A DNA stretch of 39,981 nucleotides, taken from contig CAMCQT010000035.1 in NCBI GenBank assembly GCA_945877125.1, forward strand, positions 1 through 39,981, given 5' to 3'. A program made the translations under genes and the position numbers. This document shows, piece by piece, positions 16,329 through 24,382 of the stretch. The stretch's first letter is position 1. Each line of letters begins with the position of its first letter. The notes under the pieces were generated by a model. It had not been told where the DNA came from. It saw nothing but the letters and a program-made list of their open reading frames with translations, and ran no database searches. The stretch comes from Candidatus Brevifilum fermentans (lineage in GTDB: Bacteria > Chloroflexota > Anaerolineae > Anaerolineales > Villigracilaceae).

Positions 16329-18152
16329 TTACGCCCCGGGAGCTAATCCCAATCCGCCTTCAAATTTTGAGCGGATGGTAACAAACTCTGCGGGAAGTTT
16401 ATCCTGCATCTTTTCAAACAACTGATCGTGCTGGAGAAGTTCTTCGCGCCAATGCAGCGGGTCAATGCTGATCAAGTCAGCAAAATGCTCGACGAAGAAA
16501 TCATCCATGCCTTCCCAGGTCAGATCGGCATACGAGGGGATCCAGCCGAGTGGGCTTTCCACCGCAGCGCCCCGCCCATTGACACGCTCCACGATCCATT
16601 GCAGAACGCGCATGTTTTCGCCATATCCCGGCCAGAGGAAGGTGCCATCCCCATTGGTGCGGAACCAGTTCACGCCGAAGATCGGCAGCGGGTTGTCGAG
16701 TGTTTCACCAAAATTCAGCCAATGCTGGAAGTAATCAGCCATGTGATAGCCGCAGAAAGGCAACATGGCGAATGGATCGCGGCGGACTAGCCCGAGCTTG
16801 CCACTGGCGGCGGCAGTTGTCTCTGATCCCATGGTGGCGGCCATATAAACGCCATGCTTCCAATCACTGGACTGGAAAACAAGCGGGATAGTGTTACTGC
16901 GGCGTCCGCCAAAAATGAAGGCTTTCACCGGCACGCCGCGTGGATTTTCCCAATCGGGGTCAATCGACGGGCACTGCTTGGCAGGAGCCGTGAAACGCGC
17001 ATTCGGGTGGGCGGCTTTGCGTCCACAATCTGGAGTCCAGGGTTGACCAGTCCAGTCGATCAATTCTGGCGGAGGAGTCTTGGTCATTCCTTCCCACCAG
17101 ACATCCCCATCGGGGGTCAGGGCTACGTTTGTAAAAATAGTATTTTTGCTGCTGGATGCCATCGCATTGGGATTCGTCTTTTCGGAAGTTCCCGGAGCAA
17201 CGCCAAAATAACCATTTTCAGGGTTGATGGCATAAACCTGACCATCAGAACCTGTTTTGAGCCAGGCAATATCATCGCCGACGGTGGTTACTTTCCAGCC
17301 CTTAAAGGCAACTGGAGGAATCAACATGGCTAGATTGGTCTTGCCGCAGGCGCTCGGAAAAGCCGCCGCGAGATAGGTTTTTTCGCCTTCAGGATTCTCT
17401 ATCCCGAGGATTAGCATGTGTTCAGCCAACCAGCCTTCGTCACGCGCCATTTTGGAGGCGATACGAAGCGCAAGACATTTCTTGCCGAGCAGTGCATTCC
17501 CACCATATCCGCTGCCGTAAGACCAAATGGCGCGCTCTTCGGGGAAATGGACAATATATTTTTGATCTTTGTTGCAAGGCCATTCCACGTCTTTTTGACC
17601 AGGCGCAAGCGGCGCGCCAACGGAATGCAGGCACGGGACAAAATCCTCGTCGCCCAACACATCCCAAACCGCTTTTCCCATACGCGTCATAATGTGCATA
17701 TTGGCGACAACGTAAGCCGAATCAGTCACTTCAATACCGATCTGAGCAATGTCTGAGCCAAGCGGTCCCATGCTAAATGGAATCACATACATGGTACGCC
17801 CGCTCATGGAGCCGTCGAACAGATTTTGCAGTGTTCCCTTCATCTCAACCGGATCCATCCAGTTATTGGTGGGGCCGGCATCTTCCGGCTTGGCGCTGCA
17901 AATAAATGTACGATCCTCGACACGCGCCACATCGTTCGGGTCAGAGCGCGAAAGAAAACTGTTTGGGCGCTTGCTTTCATTGAGCTTAATGAAAGTGCCA
18001 TTTTCAACAAGCAAATTGCACAAAACACCGTATTCAGCCTCAGACCCATCACACCAATGGACCTGTTCCGGTTTACACAGCGCTACGACCTCTTCGATCC
18101 ATGCGCGAGCCTTTTTGTTCGTGACGTACGGGGGAAAGTTAATAGCATTCAT
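16329..18152 (-). CDS. pckG: Phosphoenolpyruvate carboxykinase (GTP)
   Basis: Interconverts oxaloacetate plus GTP with phosphoenolpyruvate, CO2 and GDP. The 607-residue length and motifs match the GTP class and not the ATP class: the substrate region [14 protein letters not shown] at about 117-130, the kinase loop FPSACGKTN at 265-273 with Cys269 and Lys271, and the downstream [14 protein letters not shown] region. AAGGAG lies before the ATG. A TATAAT box sits about 70 bases upstream. Together with ppc at 29426-32131 the window encodes both directions of the PEP/oxaloacetate node. Confidence 0.97.
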   Translation of the reverse strand: MNAINFPPYVTNKKARAWIEEVVALCKPEQVHWCDGSEAEYGVLCNLLVENGTFIKLNESKRPNSFLSRSDPNDVARVEDRTFICSAKPEDAGPTNNWMDPVEMKGTLQNLFDGSMSGRTMYVIPFSMGPLGSDIAQIGIEVTDSAYVVANMHIMTRMGKAVWDVLGDEDFVPCLHSVGAPLAPGQKDVEWPCNKDQKYIVHFPEERAIWSYGSGYGGNALLGKKCLALRIASKMARDEGWLAEHMLILGIENPEGEKTYLAAAFPSACGKTNLAMLIPPVAFKGWKVTTVGDDIAWLKTGSDGQVYAINPENGYFGVAPGTSEKTNPNAMASSSKNTIFTNVALTPDGDVWWEGMTKTPPPELIDWTGQPWTPDCGRKAAHPNARFTAPAKQCPSIDPDWENPRGVPVKAFIFGGRRSNTIPLVFQSSDWKHGVYMAATMGSETTAAASGKLGLVRRDPFAMLPFCGYHMADYFQHWLNFGETLDNPLPIFGVNWFRTNGDGTFLWPGYGENMRVLQWIVERVNGRGAAVESPLGWIPSYADLTWEGMDDFFVEHFADLISIDPLHWREELLQHDQLFEKMQDKLPAEFVTIRSKFEGGLGLAPGA

Positions 18153-18220
18153 TACTTATTTCTCCTTAAGACTAAACTGTTTGTACAAAATTTCACAACC
18201 TGGTTTTGTAAATTTGACGG

Positions 18221-18226
18221 ATTATA
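18221..18226 (-). promoter_or_regulatory. Probable pckG -10 box
   Basis: TATAAT on the minus strand, 68 bases before the pckG start. Upstream of it lies the small dyad TACCCAAATGGGTA (18262-18275), a possible operator. Confidence 0.45.
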
Positions 18227-18392
18227 CTGGAAAAATATTTTTTCACAGGTAAATCAATCATTACCCAAATGGGTAGTATTTCACACGGAAGCCACCCACT
18301 TCCTGTACTGTTTGAACCCTAAGCACTTCAAGACGTTTCGTGTGAGCAGTAACCGTTTCGCAAAAAAAAATAATTTTGAGTCCCACCCTACG
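18227..18392. other. pckG-recA intergenic DNA
   Basis: Apart from the dyad at 18262-18275 I see no gene or structured element. An A9 tract lies at 18362-18370. Confidence 0.5.
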
Positions 18393-18549
18393 ACTTTCTC
18401 AAGGCAGGTTGACACGTTTTCAAATGTGCAGAAAGCTTAACGCGAAAAGCGCAAATTGGGCGAATTTTCGCGCAAGATCACAAAAAAATTCGCGTCTTTC
18501 GCCTTTTTGCGGAATTCGCATTAAGATTTTCCTGACCTTGGAAAAGCCG
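18393..18549. repeat. MITE-like element with TTAA-ended hairpin, copy 1
   Basis: The inner hairpin runs from TTAACGCG at 18437 to GCATTAA ending at 18524. It is flanked on the right by GACCTTGGAAAAGCC and on the left by a weaker match to the complement. A second copy lies at 32471-32626. The arms are almost identical between copies while the loop differs. It ends about 20 bases before the recA promoter. Confidence 0.8.
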
Positions 18550-18570
18550 TAGAGTCTCACCATTTTCTCC

Positions 18571-18598
18571 TTGACGGACTGAACATCTGTGCTATACT
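18571..18598 (+). promoter_or_regulatory. recA promoter, possible LexA half-match inside
   Basis: TTGACG (18571-18576), a 16-base spacer and TATACT (18593-18598). The spacer contains GAACATCTGTGC, one base off the GAACnnnnGTTC form of many Gram-positive LexA boxes. That match is weak evidence on its own. Confidence 0.7.
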
Positions 18599-18648
18599 CT
18601 CGAAACACATCACCTGACTTATTACACTTATATTGGAGAACCAAACTC

Positions 18649-19767
18649 ATGGCAAAAAAAGCATCCCGCGCAACAGAAACACCCGCACAAACTCAAAATA
18701 TTGATAACGCCAAACGCGCCGTACTCGACAAAGCCGTTGGCGATATTTTAAAACGGTACGGCGACGGCTCTATCATGCGTCTTGGCGAAGCTCATGGAAT
18801 GGTGACTGAGATCATCCCTTCCGGCTCACTCTCGCTTGATATTGCCCTCGGCGTCGGCGGCATTCCACGCGGACGTGTCATCGAAATCTACGGGCCTGAA
18901 TCATCGGGTAAAACCACACTTTGTCAGCATATCGTTGCAGAAGCACAGAAGCTGGGCGGCACCGCCGCATTCATTGATATGGAACACGCGCTCGACCCCA
19001 GCTATGCCGCCAAGATCGGCGTGGATATTGATAACCTGCTCGTCTCACAACCCGACACCGGCGAGCAAGCCCTTGAGATTGCAGAAACCCTCGTGCGCTC
19101 TGGTGCAGTAGATGTGGTTGTAATCGACTCAGTTGCGGCGCTCGTACCACGCTCCGAAATCGAAGGCGACATGGGAGATGCACAGATGGGTTTGCAAGCC
19201 CGTCTCATGTCACAGGCGCTTCGCAAACTTTCAGGCGCGATCAACCAAACCAAAACCTGTGTCATTTTTACCAATCAACTGCGCCAGAAGATCGGCGTCA
19301 TGTTCGGCAATCCCGAAACCACCACCGGCGGACAAGCCCTCAAGTTTTACGCATCTGTCCGCTTGGATGTGCGCCGCATTCAATCCATCAAAGTCGGCGA
19401 AGAAGTCATCGGCAACCGCACACGCGTCAAAGTGGTCAAGAACAAAGTTGCGCCGCCGTTCCGCACTGCCGAGTTTGACATTATGTTCAACGAAGGAATC
19501 TCAAAGGCTGGCGATGTGCTCGATCTGGCAACCAAGTTCGAGGTGTTGACGAAGCGCGGCGCATTCTTCTCCTATGGCGACGTCCGCATCGGTCAAGGAC
19601 GCGAGAACGCAAAAGATTACCTGCGCAACAATCCAGACATGATGAACGAGATCGAAGGCATCATTCGCCAGAAAGCCCTCAGCGGCGAGATCGCCCTTCC
19701 GCTGGATATTGGCAACGAAGGCGGCAACGCCATGGACACCGGCGCGGCGGTGGAAGAAGAATTGTAA
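18649..19767 (+). CDS. recA: Recombinase RecA
   Basis: DNA-dependent ATPase for homologous recombination and SOS induction. The 372-residue product has Walker A GPESSGKT at 82-89, the MAW-type region [12 protein letters not shown], the Walker B strand [12 protein letters not shown], the L2/DNA-loop region [20 protein letters not shown], and an acidic C-terminal tail (VEEEL). GGAG at 18635-18638 fixes the ATG at 18649; a GTG further upstream would lie inside the -10 box. Followed by a strong terminator. Confidence 0.98.
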   Translation: MAKKASRATETPAQTQNIDNAKRAVLDKAVGDILKRYGDGSIMRLGEAHGMVTEIIPSGSLSLDIALGVGGIPRGRVIEIYGPESSGKTTLCQHIVAEAQKLGGTAAFIDMEHALDPSYAAKIGVDIDNLLVSQPDTGEQALEIAETLVRSGAVDVVVIDSVAALVPRSEIEGDMGDAQMGLQARLMSQALRKLSGAINQTKTCVIFTNQLRQKIGVMFGNPETTTGGQALKFYASVRLDVRRIQSIKVGEEVIGNRTRVKVVKNKVAPPFRTAEFDIMFNEGISKAGDVLDLATKFEVLTKRGAFFSYGDVRIGQGRENAKDYLRNNPDMMNEIEGIIRQKALSGEIALPLDIGNEGGNAMDTGAAVEEEL

Positions 19768-19786
19768 TTTGACTTGAATTGAATTG

Positions 19787-19823
19787 AAAAACTTCCGAAG
19801 TCTCGAAGACTTCGGAAGTTTTT
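19787..19823 (+). terminator. recA terminator
   Basis: AAAACTTCCGAAGTC and GACTTCGGAAGTTTTT form the hairpin. The same AACTTCCGAAG stem is used at 24022-24066. Confidence 0.85.
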
Positions 19824-19839
19824 GTGTTTTAATCAGGAT

Positions 19840-20385
19840 ATGCTTCGCATCTGCCCCCGCCCGTACCTGTTCGCTATTCTGTTGGCTTTGATCTTCGCCT
19901 CAGCCTGTGCGCCCCAACCCACGCCCACACCTTTTCGTCCGCCGACACGACCTGTGGCAACGCAAATCCTTTCCACCACCACACCCATCCCAGCGATCTA
20001 TACCGCACTTCCGCCCGCAACTATCACAGCCACCGCCACGGCGGGTCCATGCACAAACAATCTCGAATTCATACAGGATGTCACCATCCCAGATGGGACT
20101 TCCATTTCAGTTGGCGCGGCAATAGACAAGCAATGGCTGGTCAACAACAACGGGACCTGCAACTGGGACTCGACCTATCGCCTAAAATGGATCGGCGGCG
20201 ATCCGCTCGGCGCGGCACAAGAACAGGCACTATACCCGGCCCGCACAGGCACACAAGTTACATTGCGCATCACCTTCACCGCCCCCACAGCGGAAGGAAC
20301 ATTCGAAAGCGCGTGGCAGGCTTACGGTCCAGATGAGGTTGCGTTTGGTGATCCAGTATTCATGAAAATTGTTGTATCTCCATAA
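19840..20385 (+). CDS. Lipoprotein with NBR1-type Ig-like domain
   Basis: Exported lipoprotein of 181 residues. The signal ends in ASAC (Cys23), followed by a Thr/Pro-rich spacer (about 26-72). Residues about 75-180 match the Ig-like domain first known from the NBR1 protein, with KQWLVNNNGTCNWDSTYRL, then ITFTAPTAEGTFESAWQAYG and FGDPVFMKIVV. These domains are common in surface proteins of Chloroflexota; the ligand is unknown. I chose the ATG at 19840 over a TTG six codons earlier. A TTTAAT box ends six bases before it and no Shine-Dalgarno site is present, so it may be leaderless. Confidence 0.85.
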   Translation: MLRICPRPYLFAILLALIFASACAPQPTPTPFRPPTRPVATQILSTTTPIPAIYTALPPATITATATAGPCTNNLEFIQDVTIPDGTSISVGAAIDKQWLVNNNGTCNWDSTYRLKWIGGDPLGAAQEQALYPARTGTQVTLRITFTAPTAEGTFESAWQAYGPDEVAFGDPVFMKIVVSP

Positions 20386-20600
20386 TCGAAATGGGGACAT
20401 AAGTTTACAATACAAAAATAAATTTAGATCAGGGGGCACGCATAAATTCAACGTAAAGTTTTTCTGCAAATATCCTGTAAAGGATTCTATTTGCATTGAG
20501 TGCTATATTAACAACTACAAGGTAGCTTGATATGCAAATAAGGGGAGAAAATAATTCAGTATCAACACAGACACATCAGGCATCTCAAGTGAAAAACTGT

Positions 20601-20635
20601 ATTGTTAAAACAATAAATTCTTGAAACGGTTTCAA
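20601..20635. promoter_or_regulatory. Two dyads upstream of the c-di-GMP riboswitch
   Basis: ATTGTTAAAACAAT (20601-20614) and TTGAAACGGTTTCAA (20621-20635). The second has perfect seven-base arms around a central G. Both fit operator sites, the second resembling LacI-family operators in general form. The surrounding 20386-20690 has no gene; a promoter for the riboswitch RNA must lie in it, but I cannot point to one firmly. Confidence 0.4.
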
Positions 20636-20691
20636 AAAAATTACAGCACAACAGAGGTGAGCATGGTGAAATTGAAACTAACTTAATCTAA

Positions 20692-20785
20692 GGCAACATC
20701 TACAAAGGCAAAACCGGCGAAAGCCGGCGACGCAAAGTCATGGGTCTACCATCACAGACAAAGTGATAATGACCGCCAGACTGCT
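20692..20785 (+). ncRNA. Cyclic di-GMP-I (GEMM) riboswitch aptamer
   Basis: The conserved GEMM-I core is readable: CAAAGGCAAAACC, the stem CCGGC-GAAA-GCCGG with its GNRA tetraloop, then GACGCAAAGTCATGGG. The second stem GGTC/GACC (20743-20774) carries an extra hairpin ATCAC/GTGAT. The 3' strand GCCAGAC (20775-20781) can also pair with GTCTGGC at 20820-20826, which is the ascending arm of the terminator that follows, so aptamer state and termination are linked. The family is known to bind cyclic di-GMP and often controls surface, motility and matrix genes. Confidence 0.88.
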
Positions 20786-20819
20786 AAAGATCACAATATT
20801 TTTTACTAGTGATTATTTG

Positions 20820-20851
20820 GTCTGGCTTACCACAAGTCAGACTTTTTATTT
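20820..20851 (+). terminator. Expression-platform terminator of the c-di-GMP riboswitch
   Basis: GTCTGGCTT and AAGTCAGAC pair (one G-T wobble), followed by TTTTTATTT. Its first arm competes with GCCAGAC of the aptamer region. Whether ligand turns the RNA on or off cannot be decided by eye. Confidence 0.75.
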
Positions 20852-20927
20852 GGCGGCTGCTCATCCTACAAAAATTTGATTTACTAACGCAGACCCAATA
20901 AAACTAAATCTGCAAAAAAATAAAAAA

Positions 20928-20999
20928 ACGTTACGCAGCTTCAAAATCATCCTGAACATCCTGGTCTTCATCCTTGCAGTCAAACAACCTTTCAACTGA
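20928..20999 (+). pseudogene. Possible decayed copy of a signal-peptide start
   Basis: The frame ACG-TTA-CGC reads TLRSFKIILNILVFILAVK and stops after 23 codons. It resembles the start of the secreted protein at 21142 (MLRKSKRIILSLLVILVL), with shared stretches such as ATCATCCTGAACATCCTGGTC against ATTATTCTGTCCCTCCTGGTC. The start codon is ACG, so the fragment is probably not translated. It may be what remains of a duplicated gene. Confidence 0.4.
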
Positions 21000-21141
21000 G
21001 TAAACACTATTTACATGGAATTAATGACGTGGCACTAAAGTTGTGGGGCAGGTTGTCGAAACTGATTGTACTGAACAAAATATCAAAAATCTGCACGTTA
21101 GCGCGAAACCAGATAACCCTGGCAACGCAAGGAGAAAAACC

Positions 21142-21561
21142 ATGTTACGAAAATCTAAAAGAATTATTCTGTCCCTCCTGGTCATCCTCGTTCTCACAGC
21201 CAGCACCTACGCTTTCGCCGCCGCAAACACCATTGCATTAAGCGCTGTTGGTTATAAGGCACAGACAATCACTGGTTACGTCATCACCGATATCGTATAT
21301 GACTTAAATGTCACAGATCCCGCCAAACTCGACAAAATCATCTTCAGCATCGCACCTACCACCGCCGGTGACCCAAAACCAGTTGTAGTGTTGATCAGCA
21401 CCACTGCCGCAGGCTCCGAGAATTATGCGACGAGTGCATGCGTTGTTACTTTAGTAGCCTCCCCGTATCTTGTCACCTGTACATTTGTACCCACCATAAC
21501 CGTGGCTTCGGTGGTGCAACTGGACATCATTGCCAGCAGCAGCGCCAATCCTGCTCCGTAG
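21142..21561 (+). CDS. Small secreted protein in the c-di-GMP riboswitch unit
   Basis: Secreted protein of 139 residues. The N-terminus has a charged region (MLRKSKR), a hydrophobic core and a likely cleavage site around AFAA near residue 25. The mature part is Thr/Val/Ala-rich with strands (TIALSAVGYKAQTITGYVITDIVYDLNV, KIIFSIAPTT, VVVLISTTAAG, YLVTCTFVPTITVASVVQLDIIAS) that suggest a single beta-sandwich; two Cys may form a disulfide. GGAG precedes the ATG. It sits downstream of the c-di-GMP riboswitch and upstream of a SipW-like signal peptidase, so it is a good candidate for a matrix or fibre subunit. I do not recognise a named family. Confidence 0.75.
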   Translation: MLRKSKRIILSLLVILVLTASTYAFAAANTIALSAVGYKAQTITGYVITDIVYDLNVTDPAKLDKIIFSIAPTTAGDPKPVVVLISTTAAGSENYATSACVVTLVASPYLVTCTFVPTITVASVVQLDIIASSSANPAP

Positions 21562-21589
21562 GAAAACAAATCCCGATCAGATCTAATGT

Positions 21590-21624
21590 AAAGATAAGGA
21601 CTGGTCTTGCCAGTCCTTATCTTT
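21590..21624 (+). terminator. Hairpin after the secreted protein gene
   Basis: AAAGATAAGGACTGG and CCAGTCCTTATCTTT form a perfect 15-base stem. The T tract is within the stem, so termination may be partial. Confidence 0.65.
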
Positions 21625-21888
21625 AGTCAGCCAGGATAATAAATTAGTTGACATACCTAACGCAACCTCAACTTGAGCTAAAAGCACATTTACAAAATAA
21701 GCAAGCACACCGTAACCTTTTCAAACCTAATATGGCATTATTATTTTTAATTTTAAACGATGCCGTATAATGGATTATGGAAGTTGTGAGATAACAAAAA
21801 GTATAAAGTTGATTTTCCCTCCTTGTGAAGTGTATCCTATGTTTCATTCGAAAGAACAATAATCTCCACATTCAACTGTCCTGCCGCT
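21625..21888 (+). promoter_or_regulatory. Intergenic region with promoter for the signal peptidase gene
   Basis: AT-rich DNA of 264 bases. TATAAT at 21766-21771 is the best -10 candidate, which would give a leader of about 110 bases. I see no second aptamer or ribosome site here. Confidence 0.45.
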
Positions 21889-23589
21889 ATGCGTAAATTT
21901 CCGAGTTTGACCGTTATTGTGAATAACTTTATCGCGATCATCATGACCGCCATTCTGGCAGTCATCTGGATTGCTTTTGCGCCACTGAAAATCGGCGGAC
22001 AAGCTTCCTACGTGATAGTACATGGCAATAGCATGGAACCGGGCTTTCACAGAAACGATTTGGCAATCGTAAAGGCGGACTCGAACTACAACGTGGGCGA
22101 GGTTGTGACCTACTTTGAGCCCACTTCCGGTGAGAAGATCATCCACCGCATCGTTGGAATCAAGGGAAATCGCTATATTTTCAAGGGTGATAACAATTCG
22201 TGGATCGATCCCTATCGCCCCACCAAGGATGAGATCCTCGGCAAATTGTGGATTCACATCCCAAAACTTGGACGGACAATCCTATGGTTGCGTTTGCCAA
22301 TCAATATGGCACTCATTGTAGGCATCCTTGGAGGATTTGTTATGATAGAAACAAAAAAACAACCAAATCAACATGGCAAACAAAAGAATAAACCGAGCGG
22401 GGGATCTGTAGAATGGTTCGAAATGACACTCTACATACTCGGATTTTTAACGCTGGCATTTTTGGTTTTATCTATTTTTTTCTTCAGCCGGCCAGTCACA
22501 CGAATTGCCGACGATATTGAATATGAGCAAACAGGCATTTACTACTATTCTGCCACCAGCCCCGTCGGAATCTTTGACACCGAAATAATACACTCTGGTG
22601 AACCAATCTTCACAAGGCTTACCTGCTCTATCATTATTGGGTTTTCCTATAACATAACAGGGCCAGTACAGGAAGTCACAGGCACGCAACAACTTACCGC
22701 ACAGATAACAGATACACAAAGCGGCTGGCAACGCACCATTCCGCTTACAGCATCGACAGCTTTCAGCGGCACATCCTATTCCACAACTGCGCCAATTGAT
22801 TTATGCCAGTTCCAGGCTCTCGTAGACACAATGGGAGAGAAAACCGGATTCCGCCCAAATACCACCCTGACAATCATTTCCAAAATGGCTGTTGCAGCAA
22901 ATGCCAGGGGTCAGAATGTGTACGATTCTTTTGATTCAAATCTTGTATTCCAATTTGACGATGTACATTTTTACCTGGTCCGAAATGACGAAACCGACCC
23001 TTTGCAGTCATCCAAGAGCGGCGTCATCACCAACTCAAACACACAGGCAAACACAGTTAAATTTCTGGGTTTTGAATTGAATGTTCTAAACATGAGAATT
23101 CTGGGAATCGGAGGATTAAGCCTGTCACTGCTTGGCTTGTTGATCCTGGGCTGGTATGTCTATATGATTACTCAACGCAGCCAGGAAACCGCCATCCGCA
23201 TTAGATATGGCTCAATGCTCATGGATGTTTATGACCGCGGTTTTGAAAACCTCACATCTGTGATTGAGGTGACCACCATAGATGATCTGGCAAAACTGGC
23301 GGAACGGCAGAATACCACGATCCTACACATGAGCCGCGACTTTCTACATTACTATTTTGTACAGAGTGATGGAACAACCTATCGCTATGTGAACAGAGAA
23401 AATCAGAACAGGCAAGCAAATCATACGGTAAGAAGTGAAGTTCCGCCCAATGAAACTGACCAAAACGCAGAAAACACATCAAATCAAAATACAAACGATG
23501 AGCCCATACAACCAAACTTCATTCCGAAAAAAGTAAAAATTTCCTATGATGGTCCACTCCCGTATAATGAACAGGATGATCCAAAATAA
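21889..23589 (+). CDS. SipW-like signal peptidase I fused to a DUF5305-like domain
   Basis: Membrane protein of 566 residues. Residues 1-145 form a signal peptidase of the ER/SipW type: an N-terminal membrane helix, nucleophile Ser48 in HGNSMEPGF, general base His86 in EKIIHRIVGI (where ordinary bacterial enzymes have Lys), and Asp101/Asp107 in FKGDNNSWIDPY. A membrane helix follows near 116-131. A linker leads to another helix (about 160-180) and an extracytoplasmic beta-rich domain (about 185-375) resembling DUF5305, then a further helix near 395-415 and a hydrophilic, Asn/Gln-rich cytoplasmic tail. SipW enzymes process matrix proteins such as TasA; the neighbours here are two small secreted proteins. 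No Shine-Dalgarno site is visible. Confidence 0.85.
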   Translation: MRKFPSLTVIVNNFIAIIMTAILAVIWIAFAPLKIGGQASYVIVHGNSMEPGFHRNDLAIVKADSNYNVGEVVTYFEPTSGEKIIHRIVGIKGNRYIFKGDNNSWIDPYRPTKDEILGKLWIHIPKLGRTILWLRLPINMALIVGILGGFVMIETKKQPNQHGKQKNKPSGGSVEWFEMTLYILGFLTLAFLVLSIFFFSRPVTRIADDIEYEQTGIYYYSATSPVGIFDTEIIHSGEPIFTRLTCSIIIGFSYNITGPVQEVTGTQQLTAQITDTQSGWQRTIPLTASTAFSGTSYSTTAPIDLCQFQALVDTMGEKTGFRPNTTLTIISKMAVAANARGQNVYDSFDSNLVFQFDDVHFYLVRNDETDPLQSSKSGVITNSNTQANTVKFLGFELNVLNMRILGIGGLSLSLLGLLILGWYVYMITQRSQETAIRIRYGSMLMDVYDRGFENLTSVIEVTTIDDLAKLAERQNTTILHMSRDFLHYYFVQSDGTTYRYVNRENQNRQANHTVRSEVPPNETDQNAENTSNQNTNDEPIQPNFIPKKVKISYDGPLPYNEQDDPK

Positions 23590-23629
23590 CCATTAACGAT
23601 AAACTTAAAATGGTCTCAACCGAAAGTCT

Positions 23630-24025
23630 ATGAAAAAACACGTTTTTTTTCAAATCATATTATTTGGGTTGATTGTATTAATCCTTGTCAGTGCGGCGGC
23701 AGCTTTTGCGGCGGGTTTATTCATTGAGCCCTCAAATGTGGATTTAAAATCAATTCCTGTTAACGCAGAGGATCTTAAACCGTCCGCCTGTTCTGCATTA
23801 ACTTTGACTAATATTATCAGGGGATCAGGAACGTTTACCGGCACTGCAAGCAGTGACCTTATCTTGGGAAGTTCCGGGAATGATACGATTGACGGAGGGG
23901 GAGGCGATGATTGTATTCTCGGCGATGGCGGCGATGACAACATCACCGGCGGCGATGGAAACGATGTTTGCATTGGCGGACCCGGCGCAGACACATTCGC
24001 CACATGCGAGACACAAACCGAATAA
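23630..24025 (+). CDS. Small secreted RTX-type calcium-binding protein
   Basis: Secreted protein of 131 residues with a signal sequence (MKKHVFF, hydrophobic to about residue 28). Residues 80-123 are five nonapeptides of the GGxGxD type (GSSGNDTID, GGGGDDCIL, GDGGDDNIT, GGDGNDVCI, GGPGADTF), which fold into a calcium-filled beta-roll. Four Cys in the mature part (54, 95, 114, 126) are unusual for RTX rolls and may form disulfides. It is far smaller than RTX toxins and has no enzyme domain, so a structural or adhesive surface role is likely. It follows the signal peptidase gene by 40 bases. Confidence 0.85.
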   Translation: MKKHVFFQIILFGLIVLILVSAAAAFAAGLFIEPSNVDLKSIPVNAEDLKPSACSALTLTNIIRGSGTFTGTASSDLILGSSGNDTIDGGGGDDCILGDGGDDNITGGDGNDVCIGGPGADTFATCETQTE

Positions 24026-24066
24026 TCGAAAACTTCCGAAGCAATGCTTCGGAAGTTTTCGATTAT
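24022..24066 (+). terminator. 45-base perfect palindrome terminator including the stop codon
   Basis: ATAATCGAAAACTTCCGAAG and its complement pair perfectly around a central A. The stop codon TAA of the RTX gene lies in the first arm. The stem shares AACTTCCGAAG with the recA terminator. Confidence 0.85.
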
Positions 24067-24190
24067 CAGCGATCTAACTCGGGCAAGCTAAAACCAAAAA
24101 AGGGGAAACACGAAGGACATAAAGAAAGACCTTAAAAACTTCGAGTTTGAAAATTCTTACACAAAAACCAAGCGTCTCACTTGTAAAATA

Positions 24191-24361
24191 TTATTTTTCT
24201 GCCAAATGCGCCTGGTACGCCTTCCAGCCGGGACACCAGGTCGTGTGCCATTTCCACAGCCTAGACCAGAATGACGCGGGGTTGGTTTCGGCTCTTTTTC
24301 GCATGGGACAGGTTTCGCAAGGGAAGGTCTTTTCTGAAGCGGGGGATTGATTCGTGGTCAT
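24191..24361 (-). CDS. Small Cys/Trp-rich protein, 56 residues
   Basis: Conserved-looking small protein. It carries a CETCPMRKRAE motif at 15-25 (CxxC) and then FWSRLWKWHTTWCPGWKAYQ at 31-50, a Trp-rich amphipathic segment with a third Cys at 43. Similar small proteins with CxxCP and WCPGWK occur in several anaerobes as I recall; no function is established. AAAGGAG precedes the ATG, and it starts 21 bases after the stop of the upstream unknown gene, so the two form an operon. Three Cys could bind a metal or cluster, or the protein could be redox active (inference). Confidence 0.75.
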   Translation of the reverse strand: MTTNQSPASEKTFPCETCPMRKRAETNPASFWSRLWKWHTTWCPGWKAYQAHLAEK

Positions 24362-24382
24362 GAGTTTACTCCTTTTACAGTT

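Noticed and set aside
18420-18650. Minus-strand frame upstream of recA
   Set aside because: It runs through the TTAA repeat element and the recA promoter, with no ribosome site or family match.
20390-20450. GGGGACATAAGTTTACAA as an insertion sequence end
   Set aside because: It resembles some IS ends, but there is no partner repeat, no transposase and no target duplication nearby.
21100-21141. Second c-di-GMP-like aptamer (GCGAAACC...GGCAACGCAAGG)
   Set aside because: Only a short stem and the CGCAA patch match. The second stem and receptor are missing, so it is likely chance next to the ribosome site.
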